Assembly (NCBI RefSeq): GCF_030680935.1 | Contig: NZ_JAUXUP010000070.1 | Coordinates: forward strand, 1 to 63,002 | Direction: 5' to 3' | DNA from: Polaromonas sp. | Lineage (GTDB): Bacteria > Pseudomonadota > Gammaproteobacteria > Burkholderiales > Burkholderiaceae_C | Length of the DNA stretch: 63,002 nucleotides | In this document: positions 31,764-42,411 of the stretch, piece after piece | Numbering within the stretch: the stretch's first letter is position 1 | How the letters are laid out: each line of letters starts with the position of its first letter | Position numbers and translations under genes: made by a program | The notes under the pieces: model-generated | Told to the model about the DNA's origin: nothing | Seen by the model: the letters and a program-made list of their open reading frames with translations, nothing else | Database searches by the model: none

Positions 31764-32285
31764 ATGAAATTTCACAACCCTATTGTGCAGACACGCTACG
31801 ACAGCCCGCTGGGTAGCATCATCATCGCGGCAACGGCAAAAGGCCTGGCAGGGCTCTGGTTTGACGGCCAGCGGCATTTACCGGTGGAGTTGGCGGGGCC
31901 TGTCATCTGGCCTGCAAACCCGGACCATCCGGTGCTGCAGGAAGTCATCCGGCAGCTCACCGACTATTTCGCCGGGCAGCGCACACAGTTCGACGTGCCG
32001 CTGGACCTGGCCTACGGCACGGCTTTCCAGCAATCGGTCTGGCAGGCGCTGCTGAAGATACCCCAAGGCGGCACCGCGAGTTACGGCGAGGTGAGCCGGC
32101 GCATCGGCAAACCGGCTGCCGTGCGCGCAGTCGGCGCGGCGGTGGGCCGCAACCCGGTCAGCATCATCGTGCCCTGCCACCGCGTGATGGGTGCCGGCGG
32201 CGCGCTGACGGGTTACGCCGGCGGCCTGGAACGCAAAAGTGCCCTGCTCCAGCTGGAGGGTGTGGCCCATGAGGGCGCGCGGTGA
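31764..32285 (+). CDS. ogt: Methylated-DNA-[protein]-cysteine S-methyltransferase
   Basis: A 173-residue suicide enzyme that takes methyl from O6-methylguanine onto its own cysteine. The active site IIVPCHRVMG is near residue 135 and the helix-turn-helix with its Arg finger is TASYGEVSRRIGKPAAVRAVGAAVG. The N-terminal lobe starts YDSPLGSIIIAATAKGLAGLWF. A Shine-Dalgarno AAGGAG precedes the ATG at 31764. It lies 36 bases after ada-alkA, and its stop overlaps the next gene's GTG (GTGA). Confidence 0.96.
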   Translation: MKFHNPIVQTRYDSPLGSIIIAATAKGLAGLWFDGQRHLPVELAGPVIWPANPDHPVLQEVIRQLTDYFAGQRTQFDVPLDLAYGTAFQQSVWQALLKIPQGGTASYGEVSRRIGKPAAVRAVGAAVGRNPVSIIVPCHRVMGAGGALTGYAGGLERKSALLQLEGVAHEGAR

Positions 32286-33187
32286 GTGCCGTGATACCCA
32301 CCTTGAGTAGCAAGACCTGGGTCAGCGATTTTGTATTGCTGGCGGCCATCTGGGGCTCGTCTTTTCTGTTCATGCGTATCGCCGTCGTGGACTTCGGCCC
32401 GCTACCCACCGCTGCGGTGCGGGTCGCGATTGCTGCTGCCTTTTTGCTGCCGCTGGTGCTGTGGCGCGGTCACGGCGCAGCGCTAACGCGCAACTGGCGC
32501 CGCGTCTTTCTGGTGGGCCTGTTCAACTCCGGGATTCCGTTCGCCTGTTTTGCATTCGCGCTGCTGTCCATCACCACCGGGCTGTCGGCCATCCTGAATG
32601 CGACCGTGCCGATGTTCGGTGCGGTCGTCGCCTGGGTGTGGCTGAAAGACCGGCCCACGGGCTCGCGTGTGCTGGGCCTGCTGGTCGGTTTTGCCGGCGT
32701 GGCGATGCTGGCCTGGGACAAGGCCACTTTCAAGCCAGATACCTCGGGCCTGGCACCCGGCTGGGCCGTGCTGGCATGCCTGTTTGCCTGCCTTTGTTAT
32801 GCACTTTCGGCCAGTTATACCAAGCGGTACCTCACCGGCCTGCCGCCGCTGGTCACCGCCGCCGGCAGCCAGATCGGCGCGACCTTGGGGCTGGCCCTGC
32901 CCGCCGCGTGGCTGTGGCCCGCGCGTTTGCCTGGCGGCAGCGCTTGGCTGGCCCTGCTGGCAGTCGGCGTCCTGTGCACCGGCATTGCCTACGTCCTTTA
33001 TTTCAGGCTGATAGCTACCGCCGGCCCGGCGCGGGCGCTGGCCGTCACCTTTGTGGTGCCGGTGTTTGCGGTGTTTTACGGCCTGGTCTTTCTGGGAGAG
33101 ACGGTCACGCTGTGGATGCTGCTGTGCGCCGTGGTGATCATTTGCGGCACGGCGCTGTCCACCGGCTTGCTTAAAATCGGTCGATGA
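32282..33187 (+). CDS. EamA/DMT-superfamily transporter
   Basis: A 301-residue inner-membrane protein with ten hydrophobic spans in two EamA repeats. The first repeat starts FVLLAAIWGSSFLFMRIAV and the second GWAVLACLFACLCYALSASYTKRYL. Such proteins export amino acids or other metabolites; the substrate is unknown. It begins at a GTG that overlaps the ogt stop codon and ends overlapping the ATG of a tiny basic protein, so it is the third gene of the repair operon. Confidence 0.9.
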   Translation: MSAVIPTLSSKTWVSDFVLLAAIWGSSFLFMRIAVVDFGPLPTAAVRVAIAAAFLLPLVLWRGHGAALTRNWRRVFLVGLFNSGIPFACFAFALLSITTGLSAILNATVPMFGAVVAWVWLKDRPTGSRVLGLLVGFAGVAMLAWDKATFKPDTSGLAPGWAVLACLFACLCYALSASYTKRYLTGLPPLVTAAGSQIGATLGLALPAAWLWPARLPGGSAWLALLAVGVLCTGIAYVLYFRLIATAGPARALAVTFVVPVFAVFYGLVFLGETVTLWMLLCAVVIICGTALSTGLLKIGR

Positions 33188-33348
33188 GTTCTGCACGCAA
33201 ATTCAAGCTCAAGCTGACAGCCAGCAAGCCGCGCAACCCGCTGGTGGCGCCGGCAGCCCTGCGCAAGGCGGGCTCACACCGCAAGCCGCAGGCCGCGCTG
33301 CGGCGAGAGGAAAAAATGGCGCTCAAAAAATTACTGAGCGAAAGCTGA
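33184..33348 (+). CDS. Small basic protein of 54 residues
   Basis: The open frame starts with the ATG of ATGA at the EamA stop and encodes MSSARKFKLKLTASKPRNPL, a run with LRKAGSHRKP, and ends KKLLSES. It has about 17 Lys/Arg/His and no membrane segment, suggesting nucleic-acid or ribosome binding. Translational coupling with the EamA gene, and the following gene 7 bases on, support that it is real. No family recognised. Confidence 0.55.
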   Translation: MSSARKFKLKLTASKPRNPLVAPAALRKAGSHRKPQAALRREEKMALKKLLSES

Positions 33349-33355
33349 CCTTCGC

Positions 33356-33601
33356 ATGGCTGAATTTTTCAAAACATCCGTCATCTGGGTCGTGGACTTC
33401 CACTACGAAGGCCGTGCGCGCCGCTGGTTCAAGGCCTTCGAGCCCAAGGACGATCCGTTTCAGAAAATGACGGACGCCCTGAAAGACCTGTACGGCGAGC
33501 GCGCCAAGCTGGCGACAGTGCGCAAGGCCACCGAAGAAGAGGAATTGCAGTACCTGCGCGGCGAAGAACCGAAAAACAGCTACTGCCCGACCGGGCGCTG
33601 A
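33356..33601 (+). CDS. Conserved hypothetical protein of 81 residues
   Basis: Starts MAEFFKTSVIWVVDFHYEGRARRWFKAF and ends in a Glu-rich helix and YCPTGR. It has a mixed alpha/beta look with aromatic residues and no signal peptide or membrane helix. I recall similar short proteins in Burkholderiales but know no function. It is last in the run ada-alkA, ogt, eamA, 54-residue protein. Confidence 0.6.
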   Translation: MAEFFKTSVIWVVDFHYEGRARRWFKAFEPKDDPFQKMTDALKDLYGERAKLATVRKATEEEELQYLRGEEPKNSYCPTGR

Positions 33602-33690
33602 AAAAAGTGCCGCGTGAACCCGTCTGGTTGCGCCGTCGCCATGCGTCACCCGGAATAACCCCGGCCGGCGTGCGAATGTCGGGGCCGGAA

Positions 33691-33732
33691 AGCAAAAAGG
33701 GTTTGCTTCTATTTTCATAGCAGCAAACCCTT
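33691..33732 (-). terminator. Rho-independent terminator after the tRNA operon
   Basis: On the minus strand AAGGGTTTGCT pairs perfectly with AGCAAACCCTT around a 14-base loop, followed by a T-run, 7 bases past tRNA-Asp. The loop GCTATGAAAATAG resembles the palindrome of the mosaic repeat. Confidence 0.85.
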
Positions 33733-33738
33733 CAATAC

Positions 33739-33815
33739 TGGCGGAGCGGACGGGACTCGAACCCGCGACCCCCGGCGTGACAGGCCGGTATTCTAACCAA
33801 CTGAACTACCGCTCC
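33739..33815 (-). tRNA. tRNA-Asp (GTC)
   Basis: 77 bases, 5' GGAGCGG pairing with CCGCTCC, anticodon loop CTGTCAC giving GTC, T-arm GGGTTCGAGTC, and an encoded CCA end. It is third in the order Ala-Glu-Asp. Confidence 0.97.
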
Positions 33816-33868
33816 TGGTAGATAGCGTCTGCTCTTGCGAGCCAAGTGCTAACTGCTTGCGCCTTGTG

Positions 33869-33889
33869 CATCACACAGCTGGTGTGATG
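33869..33889. other. Perfect hairpin between tRNA-Asp and tRNA-Glu
   Basis: CATCACAC and GTGTGATG form an 8-bp stem with a 5-base loop in the 79-base spacer. It may be an RNase processing site in the tRNA precursor. No T-run follows, so it is not a typical terminator. Confidence 0.5.
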
Positions 33890-33894
33890 AATGC

Positions 33895-33970
33895 TGGCGA
33901 CCCCACGGGGATTCGAACCCCGGTACCTACCGTGAAAGGGTAGTGTCCTAGGCCTCTAGACGATGGGGTC
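33895..33970 (-). tRNA. tRNA-Glu (TTC)
   Basis: 76 bases, 5' GACCCCA pairing with TGGGGTC, anticodon loop CTTTCAC giving TTC, encoded CCA. It lies about 230 bases downstream of gltX, the gene of its own synthetase. Confidence 0.97.
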
Positions 33971-34064
33971 AAAACCTTGGAACTTCCGGAAACAGGTTTT
34001 TGCAAACCCGCTCAAAAAAACTCAACTCAAAAACTTTTACCGACAAAATTTCAGGACAGTTGAT

Positions 34065-34140
<76 letters not shown>

Positions 34141-34185
34141 GTACCGTCCTGCAATGCGGGTTTCCCTGCAATTGTCGAGCCTTGA

Positions 34186-34215
34186 ATTATAGCCCGAAAA
34201 TCAAAGCGCTTTCAA
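34186..34215 (-). promoter_or_regulatory. Promoter of the tRNA-Ala-Glu-Asp operon
   Basis: On the minus strand TTGAAA (-35) and TATAAT (-10) are separated by 18 bases. The -35 lies within the last codons of gltX. Transcription would start roughly 40 bases before tRNA-Ala. Confidence 0.75.
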
Positions 34216-35604
34216 GCGCGCCAGCCGGGCAATGACGTTTTCACGGTCCATCAAAGCCACAAAGGCGTCGAGCGACGGGGTTTGTGGCCGGCCCGCCACC
34301 AGCACCCGCACCGGCATGGCCAGTTGCGGCATCTTCAGGCCGGTGTCAAGCAGCACCTGCTTGATGGCTGCGGCAATGCCTGCCTTGGTCCACTCGCAAC
34401 TTGCCAGCAGCTCCGCCAGTTTTTCAACCGCTGGCAGGACTTCGGGCGGCACCTGGGCCCTGATCTCTTCGGCGCTGACCAGCTCGTCTGCGACCAGCAC
34501 GGCGATCCACTCGGCCAGCTCCACCAGGGTGCTGCAGCGGTCTTTGAGCAAGGCGCAGGCCGCCACGCGCCGCGTGACATCGAGGGTAGACAAGGCGTGT
34601 TCACTGAGGAAAGGCGCAACCAGATCGGCCAGTTGTTCATCGGCCATGACCTTCATGTGCTGGGCATTGACCCAACGCAGTTTGGCCTCGTCAAATTGCG
34701 CGGCGCTTTTGCCGAGGTGGTCGAGGTTGAACCACTGCAAAAATTGTTCACGGCTGAAAATTTCATCGTCGCCGTGGCTCCAGCCCAGACGCGCCAGGTA
34801 GTTGACCATGGCGTCGGGCAGGTAGCCCTCCTTCGCGTACTGCGTGACGGCTTTGGCGCCGTTTCGCTTGCTCATCTTCTCGCCCTGCTCATTGAGCACG
34901 GTCGGCAGATGCGCATACACCGGCACGTCTTTGCCCAGCGCGCGCAAGATGTTGATCTGGCGCGGTGTGTTGTTGACATGGTCGTCGCCGCGGATCACGT
35001 GCGTGATGCCCATGTCCATGTCATCGACGACCACGCAGAAGTTGTAGGTCGGCGTACCGTCGGGCCGCGCAATCACCAGGTCATCAAGCTCGTCGTTGCT
35101 GATCTCGATGCGGCCCTTGACCTTGTCGTCCCAGACCACGGCGCCGCCTTGCGGGTTCTTGAAGCGCAGCACCGGCAGCACACCTTCGGGCACGGCCGGC
35201 AAGGTTTTGCCGGCTTCGGGCCGCCAGGTGCCGTCATAACGCGGTTTTTGTTTGTCGGCCATCTGCTGCTCGCGCAGCGCATCAAGCTCGGCCATGCTCA
35301 TGTAGCAGGGATAGACCAGGCCGTCAGAGACCATTTGCGCGAGCACTGCCTTGTAGCGGTCCATGCGCTGCATCTGGTAAACCGGGCCTTCGTCGTAATT
35401 GAGGCCCAGCCAGCGCATGCCTTCGATGATCACATCGACGGCCTCCTGCGATGAGCGCTCGACATCGGTGTCCTCGATGCGCAGGATGAAGTCGCCGCCG
35501 GTGGAACGCGCAAACGCCCACGGATACAGCGCCGAGCGGATGTTGCCGAGGTGGATGAAGCCGGTGGGGGAAGGTGCGAAGCGGGTGCGTGTCTTCGGTG
35601 TCAT
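34201..35604 (-). CDS. gltX: Glutamate--tRNA ligase
   Basis: A class I aminoacyl-tRNA synthetase of 467 residues. The HIGH-like signature is in [19 protein letters not shown] near the start, and [11 protein letters not shown] near residue 247 is the KMSKS signature. The C-terminal anticodon-binding domain follows. It overlaps the metZ stop by 4 bases, so it can be translated from the metZ message, and its own tRNA lies downstream past an internal promoter. Confidence 0.97.
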   Translation of the reverse strand: MTPKTRTRFAPSPTGFIHLGNIRSALYPWAFARSTGGDFILRIEDTDVERSSQEAVDVIIEGMRWLGLNYDEGPVYQMQRMDRYKAVLAQMVSDGLVYPCYMSMAELDALREQQMADKQKPRYDGTWRPEAGKTLPAVPEGVLPVLRFKNPQGGAVVWDDKVKGRIEISNDELDDLVIARPDGTPTYNFCVVVDDMDMGITHVIRGDDHVNNTPRQINILRALGKDVPVYAHLPTVLNEQGEKMSKRNGAKAVTQYAKEGYLPDAMVNYLARLGWSHGDDEIFSREQFLQWFNLDHLGKSAAQFDEAKLRWVNAQHMKVMADEQLADLVAPFLSEHALSTLDVTRRVAACALLKDRCSTLVELAEWIAVLVADELVSAEEIRAQVPPEVLPAVEKLAELLASCEWTKAGIAAAIKQVLLDTGLKMPQLAMPVRVLVAGRPQTPSLDAFVALMDRENVIARLARLKAL

Positions 35605-36815
35605 GTCAGGGTGTCCAGGCCACGCAGCAGGTCGGTCTTCAGGTCTTCGATATGCTCCAAACCAACAGCCACGCGGATCAGGCCCTGCCCGATACCGGCT
35701 GCCTGGCGCTGCACTTCGGTCAGGCGTCCATGCGAGGTGGTGCCGGGGTGAGTGATGATGGTTTTTGTATCGCCGAGGTTGGTGGCAATGCTCATCACGC
35801 GTACGCTGTTGATGACATGGAACGCGTTGGCTCGCGCAATTTCAGGGGTGTCCCCGCGCACATCGAACGAAACCACCGCGCCGCCCTGCCCCGATTGCTG
35901 GCGCATGGCAAGTTCGTGCTGCGGATGCGATGCAAGCCCGGGGTAATAAACGCGCGAAACAGCCGGCTGCTTTTCCAGCCACTGCGCAAAGGCAAGCGCA
36001 TTGGCGCACTGAGCCTGCATGCGAATACCCAGTGTCTCAAGCCCCTTGAGCACCACCCAGGCGTTGAAAGGGGACAAGGTCATGCCAGCCGTGCGAACGA
36101 CCGGGCCGAACACGTCAACGATCAGCTTCGAAGGACCGCAAATGGCCCCGGCCATGACGCGGCCCTGGCCATCAAGGTATTTGGTGCCGGAATGGATGAC
36201 GAGGTCGGCGCCGAGTTCGACGGGCCGCTGCAGCGCAGGCGTGCAGAAACAATTGTCCACAGCCAGCAGTGCGCCGACACTGTGCGCCAGGTCGGCCAGC
36301 GCGGCGATGTCGCACACATCGGTCAGGGGGTTGGTGGGTGTTTCGGCAAACAGCAGTTTGGTGCTCGGCTTGAGTGCAGACTTCCACTCGCCCACATCGG
36401 TCTGCGACACAAAGGTAGTTTCGACACCAAACTTGCCAAACTCCCGGCCGATCAGGTTGATGGTCGAGCCGAACATGGAACGCGAACAAATCACATGGTC
36501 CCCGGATTTGAGCAGCCCCATGCACATCATGAGGATGGCTCCCATGCCAGTGGAAGCGGCGATGGCGGCTTCCGTTCCTTCCAGCGCGGCCAGTCGCTGC
36601 TCAAAGCTGGTGACCGTGGGGTTGGACGTGCGGCCGTAGGTGTAGCCTTCTTCAGTACCGGCAAAACGCCGGGCTGCGGTTTCGGCATCGGGCTGCACAA
36701 AACCGCTGGTCAGGTACAGCGCTTCCGAGTTTTCGCCATGTTGGCTGGGCTCCAGCGCAACACGTACAGCGAGTGTGTCACGGTGCAGCTTGTCGGGGAG
36801 TTTGCTTGATGCCAT
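35601..36815 (-). CDS. metZ: O-succinylhomoserine sulfhydrylase
   Basis: A 404-residue PLP enzyme of the Cys/Met family, converting O-succinylhomoserine and sulfide to homocysteine. The PLP lysine lies in [18 protein letters not shown] near residue 205. [21 protein letters not shown] near 60 and [14 protein letters not shown] are family motifs. The usual place directly after purF in beta- and gammaproteobacteria supports metZ over metB or metC. It starts 2 bases after purF and overlaps gltX. Confidence 0.94.
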   Translation of the reverse strand: MASSKLPDKLHRDTLAVRVALEPSQHGENSEALYLTSGFVQPDAETAARRFAGTEEGYTYGRTSNPTVTSFEQRLAALEGTEAAIAASTGMGAILMMCMGLLKSGDHVICSRSMFGSTINLIGREFGKFGVETTFVSQTDVGEWKSALKPSTKLLFAETPTNPLTDVCDIAALADLAHSVGALLAVDNCFCTPALQRPVELGADLVIHSGTKYLDGQGRVMAGAICGPSKLIVDVFGPVVRTAGMTLSPFNAWVVLKGLETLGIRMQAQCANALAFAQWLEKQPAVSRVYYPGLASHPQHELAMRQQSGQGGAVVSFDVRGDTPEIARANAFHVINSVRVMSIATNLGDTKTIITHPGTTSHGRLTEVQRQAAGIGQGLIRVAVGLEHIEDLKTDLLRGLDTLT

Positions 36816-36817
36816 GG

Positions 36818-38335
<1,518 letters not shown>

Positions 38336-38356
38336 ACATTTCCGTTCATCAATTCG

Positions 38357-38848
38357 TCATTCCGTGACCAGGTACTTTGCAAACTGTTCCGGCAACACCG
38401 GTTTCAGGCCCTTGAGTGCCGCTGTCAACACTTCAGCGCCCTGGGACTGTTGCCACCAGATGCTGCTTTTGAAAGCAGTCATGTTGACGACCACCGTCAA
38501 GGCCAGCAACAAAATGACTCCGCGCACCAGGCCAAACGCAGCGCCCAACGTGCGATCTACAGGCCGCAGGCCAATGGCTTCCACCATCTTTTTGAACAGC
38601 ACCGCCACCAGACCGGCCAACAACACCGCGAGCACAAACACCAGTACAAAAGCGGCCGCGTAACGCACCGGCTCTGAAGCGCCCTGCAAGGGCAAACGGC
38701 CAGCCACGTCCGGGGCAAAAAACTGGGCCAGGTAGAACGACAGCGCCCAACCCAGAACCGACAACACTTCGTACACCAACCCACGCCATGCGCCAATGAT
38801 CAGCGAAACCGCCAAAACCCCCAGAAAAGCCCAGTCAGCAACAGCCAC
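38357..38848 (-). CDS. cvpA: CvpA-family inner-membrane protein
   Basis: A 163-residue membrane protein with four hydrophobic helices (about residues 5-22, 28-48, 65-88 and 104-122), required for colicin V production in E. coli. It shows DWAFLGVLAVSLIIGAWRGLVYEVLSVLGW and VDRTLGAAFGLVRG, both family hallmarks. It stands 21 bases before purF. Its cellular role is not settled; links to envelope stress have been proposed. Confidence 0.93.
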   Translation of the reverse strand: MAVADWAFLGVLAVSLIIGAWRGLVYEVLSVLGWALSFYLAQFFAPDVAGRLPLQGASEPVRYAAAFVLVFVLAVLLAGLVAVLFKKMVEAIGLRPVDRTLGAAFGLVRGVILLLALTVVVNMTAFKSSIWWQQSQGAEVLTAALKGLKPVLPEQFAKYLVTE

Positions 38849-38862
38849 AGCGTTGCCAGCAA

Positions 38863-39657
38863 TTACAAGGTCAGGACGGCGGCCGGCAAATCAAGGCTTT
38901 TGATCTTGCTGGCGGCCTTGTCGGCGTCGGCCTTGCTGTCAAAAGGCCCGACCCGCACGCGGATACGTTTGCCGTCCTTGGTCTCGGCCACCTGGGTGTA
39001 GGTTTTGAGGCCCGCCTTCTCCAGCTTTTGCCGCACGTCTCTGGCCTTGTCGGCATCGGCAAAAGCGCCGACCTGCACCACATGGCGGCCTTCCGCCTCA
39101 GCAGCAGCCGGTTTGCTGTCCACCGTTTTGGCAGCACTTGCAGCAGCAGCGACCTTGCCGTCCAGCAGCGCCTTGGCGCGGCTGCCGTCGTCGCTGGCCG
39201 CACTGGCCGCTGGTGCTTTGGCAAGCGGCTTGGGCTCGGCGGCAGGCTCTGTTTTTGCTTCGTTTTTGATAGCTGCTGGCGCAGGACTGGTCTGGGCTGC
39301 AGCCTTTTTGTCCGTTACGATTTCTTCACGGGGGGTGAGACTGGCCGGGGCCGCCACGCCGGATGCAGCGGCTACAGAGCCACTGGCGGCCTGCGCAGGT
39401 GCAGCCACCGGGCCTGGCATGGCCAGCGGTTTGACTGCGGCTTTGGAAGGTATTTCAATCGGGATGTCCACCGCAACCGGCCGGGGCTGGGTGTCAAACA
39501 GCAGAGGAAAACCAATCACACCCGCCAGCACCAGCACCACAGCGCCAATCAGGCGGTGTTTGGCGCGTCTGCGTATGACGTCCACGCTTTCGGTCTGGGC
39601 ACCCGATCCGGCGGAAGCAGCAGCGGGTTGGCCCCGACGAAAGTTGAAAAACGGCAT
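38863..39657 (-). CDS. dedD: SPOR-domain cell division protein, DedD-like
   Basis: A 264-residue inner-membrane protein: short cytoplasmic start, one helix (IGAVVLVLAGVIGFPLLF, about residues 36-53), a long Ala/Pro-rich periplasmic linker, and a SPOR domain at about 190-264 (HVVQVGAFADADKARDVRQKLEKAG) that binds denuded glycan at the septum. Residues about 118-133 (QTSPAPAAIKNEA) come from a mosaic repeat inside the linker, where an insertion should do no harm. It lies between folC and cvpA. Confidence 0.92.
   Translation of the reverse strand: MPFFNFRRGQPAAASAGSGAQTESVDVIRRRAKHRLIGAVVLVLAGVIGFPLLFDTQPRPVAVDIPIEIPSKAAVKPLAMPGPVAAPAQAASGSVAAASGVAAPASLTPREEIVTDKKAAAQTSPAPAAIKNEAKTEPAAEPKPLAKAPAASAASDDGSRAKALLDGKVAAAASAAKTVDSKPAAAEAEGRHVVQVGAFADADKARDVRQKLEKAGLKTYTQVAETKDGKRIRVRVGPFDSKADADKAASKIKSLDLPAAVLTL
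39257..39304 (+). repeat. Mosaic repeat, copy 8 (inside dedD linker)
   Basis: Plus strand: GCTTCGTTTTTGATAGC, TGCTGGCGCA, TGGGCTGCAGCC. It is read antisense in the same frame as copies 2, 5 and 6. Confidence 0.75.
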
Positions 39658-39674
39658 GGTGTGGAGGGTATCCC

Positions 39675-40994
39675 TTAGATATCGGTTGATGAGGGAGCTG
39701 GCGCAGCGTGCGGGGCAAAAAGCCGGGGCAAACCGTCTTTCAACACCCCTCCCACGGTGTAGAACGATCCGAACACGACAATTCTATCAGCGGGGTCTGC
39801 TGCGGCGACCGCTGCACGCAGTGCCTGAGCCGGGTCGGCCCAGACGCTGCCCCGGGCATCGCGGCGGATGTTGGACGCCTGCCAGGTTGCCAGCAAATCG
39901 CCAGATTTGGCGGCCCGGGCTGTAGGCAGGTCGGTGAAATACCAGCGGTCCACCAGCGGCCCGACACGCGCGAGCATTTGCGTCAGGTCCTTGTCGGCCA
40001 TGACGCCAAACACGCCGTGTGTGCAGGGGTAAAAACCCATGGCATCCAGGTTTTCAGCCAGGGCGGCGACTGAATGCGGGTTGTGTGCCACGTCCAGCAC
40101 CAGCGTGGGCTGGCCCGAGATGATCTGAAAACGCCCGGGCAGCTCGACCATGCCCAAGCCGTTGCGCACCGCCTGAGCCGTCACCGGCAGGCGATCGCGC
40201 AAGGCCGTCAGCGCTGCCAGCACGCCCGACGCATTGACCAGCTGGTTGGCGCCGCGCAGCGCCGGGTAGGCCAGACCGGCATAACGACGACCGCGACCTG
40301 CCCAGGCCCATTGCTGCTTGTCACCCGAGAAGTTGAAGTCATGGCCCAGGCGCCACAGGTCAGCGCCCACTTCTGCGGCGTGCTTCAGCACACTTTGCGG
40401 CGGCACGGGGTCGCTGATGACCGCCGGTTTGCCGGCGCGCATGATGCCGGCTTTTTCAAAACCAATACTTTCCCGGTCCTTGCCCAGCAGTTCGGTGTGG
40501 TCAATGTCGATGCTGGTGATCAGCGCGCAATCGGTATCGATGATGTTGACCGAATCGAGCCGGCCACCAACACCGACCTCCAGAATCACCACGTCCAGGC
40601 CGGACTCGGCCAGCAGGCTGAAGATGGCCAGCATGGTGAACTCGAAGTAAGTCAGCGAGGTGTCACCACGCAGGGCTTCTACCCGCTCAAAATGCGGCAG
40701 CAGGGCCGCAGCCTGCACCATCTCGCCGCGAACGCGGCAGCGCTCTTCAAAATGCACCAGATGCGGCGAGGTGTACAGCCCGGTGCGGTAGCCCGCCTGA
40801 CCCAAAATGGCCTCCAGCATGGCGCAGCTGGAACCTTTGCCATTGGTGCCAGCCACGGTGATCACCGGACAGTCAAAACGCAGCCCCATGCGCTGCGCGA
40901 CGCCCCGCACCCTGGCCAGGCCAAGTTCTATGGTGGTGGGGTGCAGGCGCTCGCAGTGCGCGAGCCAGTCGTCAAGGGTGGCAGGTTTGTTCAT
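39675..40994 (-). CDS. folC: Dihydrofolate synthase / folylpolyglutamate synthase
   Basis: A Mur-ligase-like enzyme of 439 residues that adds glutamate to dihydropteroate and folates. The P-loop VAGTNGKGSSCAMLEAIL is near residue 47, and GVGGRLDSVNIID near 145 and LDVAHNPHSVAALAENL in the C-terminal half are family motifs. The start MNKPATLDDWLAHCERLHP is preferred to an upstream ATG. It opens the folC-dedD-cvpA-purF-metZ run; accD, its usual upstream neighbour, is absent. Confidence 0.95.
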   Translation of the reverse strand: MNKPATLDDWLAHCERLHPTTIELGLARVRGVAQRMGLRFDCPVITVAGTNGKGSSCAMLEAILGQAGYRTGLYTSPHLVHFEERCRVRGEMVQAAALLPHFERVEALRGDTSLTYFEFTMLAIFSLLAESGLDVVILEVGVGGRLDSVNIIDTDCALITSIDIDHTELLGKDRESIGFEKAGIMRAGKPAVISDPVPPQSVLKHAAEVGADLWRLGHDFNFSGDKQQWAWAGRGRRYAGLAYPALRGANQLVNASGVLAALTALRDRLPVTAQAVRNGLGMVELPGRFQIISGQPTLVLDVAHNPHSVAALAENLDAMGFYPCTHGVFGVMADKDLTQMLARVGPLVDRWYFTDLPTARAAKSGDLLATWQASNIRRDARGSVWADPAQALRAAVAAADPADRIVVFGSFYTVGGVLKDGLPRLFAPHAAPAPSSTDI

Positions 40995-41055
40995 ACAGGG
41001 CCGTATTGTCGCCGCTGGCGAATCTCGGCCTGGCATCCGGGTGTCACCCCCCTAC

Positions 41056-41104
41056 GCTATTAACTTCATAGCTGCTTACGCATACCCACCAAGGGCCGCA
41101 GGCC
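41056..41104 (+). repeat. Mosaic repeat, copy 9 (intergenic)
   Basis: GCTATTAACTTCATAGC, TGCTTACGCA, AAGGGCCGCAGGCC. It lies in the divergent gap between folC and the ArsC-like gene, where either promoter could overlap it. Confidence 0.85.
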
Positions 41105-41137
41105 AATTTGGCTTGCAAACATGTAAAAATGGCGAGC

Positions 41138-41494
41138 ATGATCATTGTTTACGGCATTTCCAACTGCGACAGCGTCAAAAAAGCCCGCGCCTGGCTGGCA
41201 GAGCGGGGACTGGCCTGTGAATTTCACGATTTCAAAAAACTCGGTGTCCCCACTGACCGGCTGGCCGCCTGGGAGCACGCCGTGGGTTGGGAAAAACTGC
41301 TGAACCGGCAAGGCACGACCTGGCGCAAGCTTGACGCGGCAGCCCAGGCCGGCATCAAGGACGCCGCCAGCGCCATGGCCCTGATGCAGGCCCAGCCCAG
41401 CATCATCAAACGACCGGTGGTCGAGTGGGGCCCAAAAGGCAGCGCAACCACGGTCGGGTTTGACCCGGCAAGCTGGGCGGCCAGGTTGTCATAG
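41138..41494 (+). CDS. ArsC/Spx-like (YffB) thioredoxin-fold protein
   Basis: A 118-residue protein of the arsenate reductase-like family, YffB subgroup. It begins MIIVYGISNCDSVKKARAWL, with a single Cys where ArsC has its nucleophile, and shows KKLGVPTDRLAAWEHAVGWEKLLN and SIIKRPVVEWGP later. YffB binds glutathione and is not known to detoxify arsenate. An ATG three codons earlier is also possible. It stands alone and divergent from folC. Confidence 0.88.
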   Translation: MIIVYGISNCDSVKKARAWLAERGLACEFHDFKKLGVPTDRLAAWEHAVGWEKLLNRQGTTWRKLDAAAQAGIKDAASAMALMQAQPSIIKRPVVEWGPKGSATTVGFDPASWAARLS

Positions 41495-41654
41495 CGGCTT
41501 CGTCCCTGTGTAAAGCCTGGCCAGGCAGCACCAGCTTTACAGTGATTTACCGAACTTGTGTGCACCAAAACAGCTCCCAAACATTAAACTGGGCGTTGCC
41601 ACTTTGGCCACCCCCACAAGGGCTTAACCAGCCGGCTGAAAAGGAATTCTCATC

Positions 41655-42398
41655 ATGAAAAAAGCACTTGTTTTATCGGCCCTGGCCACCTCGTCCGGCC
41701 TGTTTGCCGTCAACGCCTCGGCCATGGACATCCTGGCGCGGGTGATCTCCAGCACACCTGTGGTGCAACAGGTCAGCGTGCCGCGCCAGGTTTGCAATAC
41801 CCAAGCCATGATCACCCAGGCACCTGGCTCGGGTGCGGGCGCCGTCATGGGCGCGCTGGCCGGTGGTGCCATGGGCAACGCGATTGGCGACGGCGGTGGG
41901 CGCGCGCTGGCCACAGTGATTGGCCTGGTCGGCGGCGCCATGATAGGCAACAACATTGAAGGCAACCGCCAGCAGGTGCAAAACGTGCAGCAGTGCGGCA
42001 CCCAGGTTTCTTACGAAAACCGCACCTCGCACTACAACGTGGTGTACGAATACGCCGACCGGCAACACAGCGTGCAGATGGCCAACGACCCCGGCCCCTA
42101 CGTGCGCTTGCAGGCCACCCCGGTGGGCGCCATGCCCTCGCAGCCCCAGGCTGCCGTGCAACCGGGATTTGCCCAGCCCTATCCGCAGACGGGTTATGGC
42201 CAACCCGTGTATTCGCAACCCGTGTATTCGCAGCCGGTCTATTCGCAGCAGCCGGTGTATGTACAACCCCAGGTGATTGCGCCTGTGCTGACTTACCCCG
42301 GCTATTACTCGCGTCCGTATTACCCGCCGGTGGGTGTGTCACTCAACTTCGGTTACAGCCGGGGTGGATATGGGCACGGTCACCGCCACTGGCGTTGA
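41655..42398 (+). CDS. Glycine-zipper 2TM outer-envelope protein with Tyr/Pro/Gln repeats
   Basis: A 247-residue exported protein: signal peptide MKKALVLSALATSSGLFAVNASA, a glycine-zipper hairpin (GAGAVMGALAGGAMGNAIGDGG, then VIGLVGGAMIGNNIEG, about residues 58-98), a small strand domain with two Cys, and a Pro/Gln/Tyr-rich tail with tandem QPVYS units. Proteins of this type sit in the outer membrane and are related to the SlyB/RcnB-like group. The tail may be surface-exposed or bind metal. A strong terminator follows. Confidence 0.82.
   Translation: MKKALVLSALATSSGLFAVNASAMDILARVISSTPVVQQVSVPRQVCNTQAMITQAPGSGAGAVMGALAGGAMGNAIGDGGGRALATVIGLVGGAMIGNNIEGNRQQVQNVQQCGTQVSYENRTSHYNVVYEYADRQHSVQMANDPGPYVRLQATPVGAMPSQPQAAVQPGFAQPYPQTGYGQPVYSQPVYSQPVYSQQPVYVQPQVIAPVLTYPGYYSRPYYPPVGVSLNFGYSRGGYGHGHRHWR
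42201..42245 (+). repeat. Tandem 15-bp repeat encoding QPVYS
   Basis: Three adjacent 15-base units, CAACCCGTGTATTCG twice and a variant CAGCCGGTCTATTCG, followed by a partial fourth. The perfect first two suggest recent slippage and variable length between strains. Confidence 0.85.
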
Positions 42399-42411
42399 GC
42401 TGATCAGATAC

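Noticed and set aside
34282..35454. Plus-strand open frame of 390 codons opposite gltX
   Set aside because: Fully antisense to gltX; the translation is His/Arg/Gln rich and low in complexity, typical of a shadow frame.
42201..42260. Short tandem units as a CRISPR array
   Set aside because: Units are 15 bp without spacers and code in frame for QPVYS.
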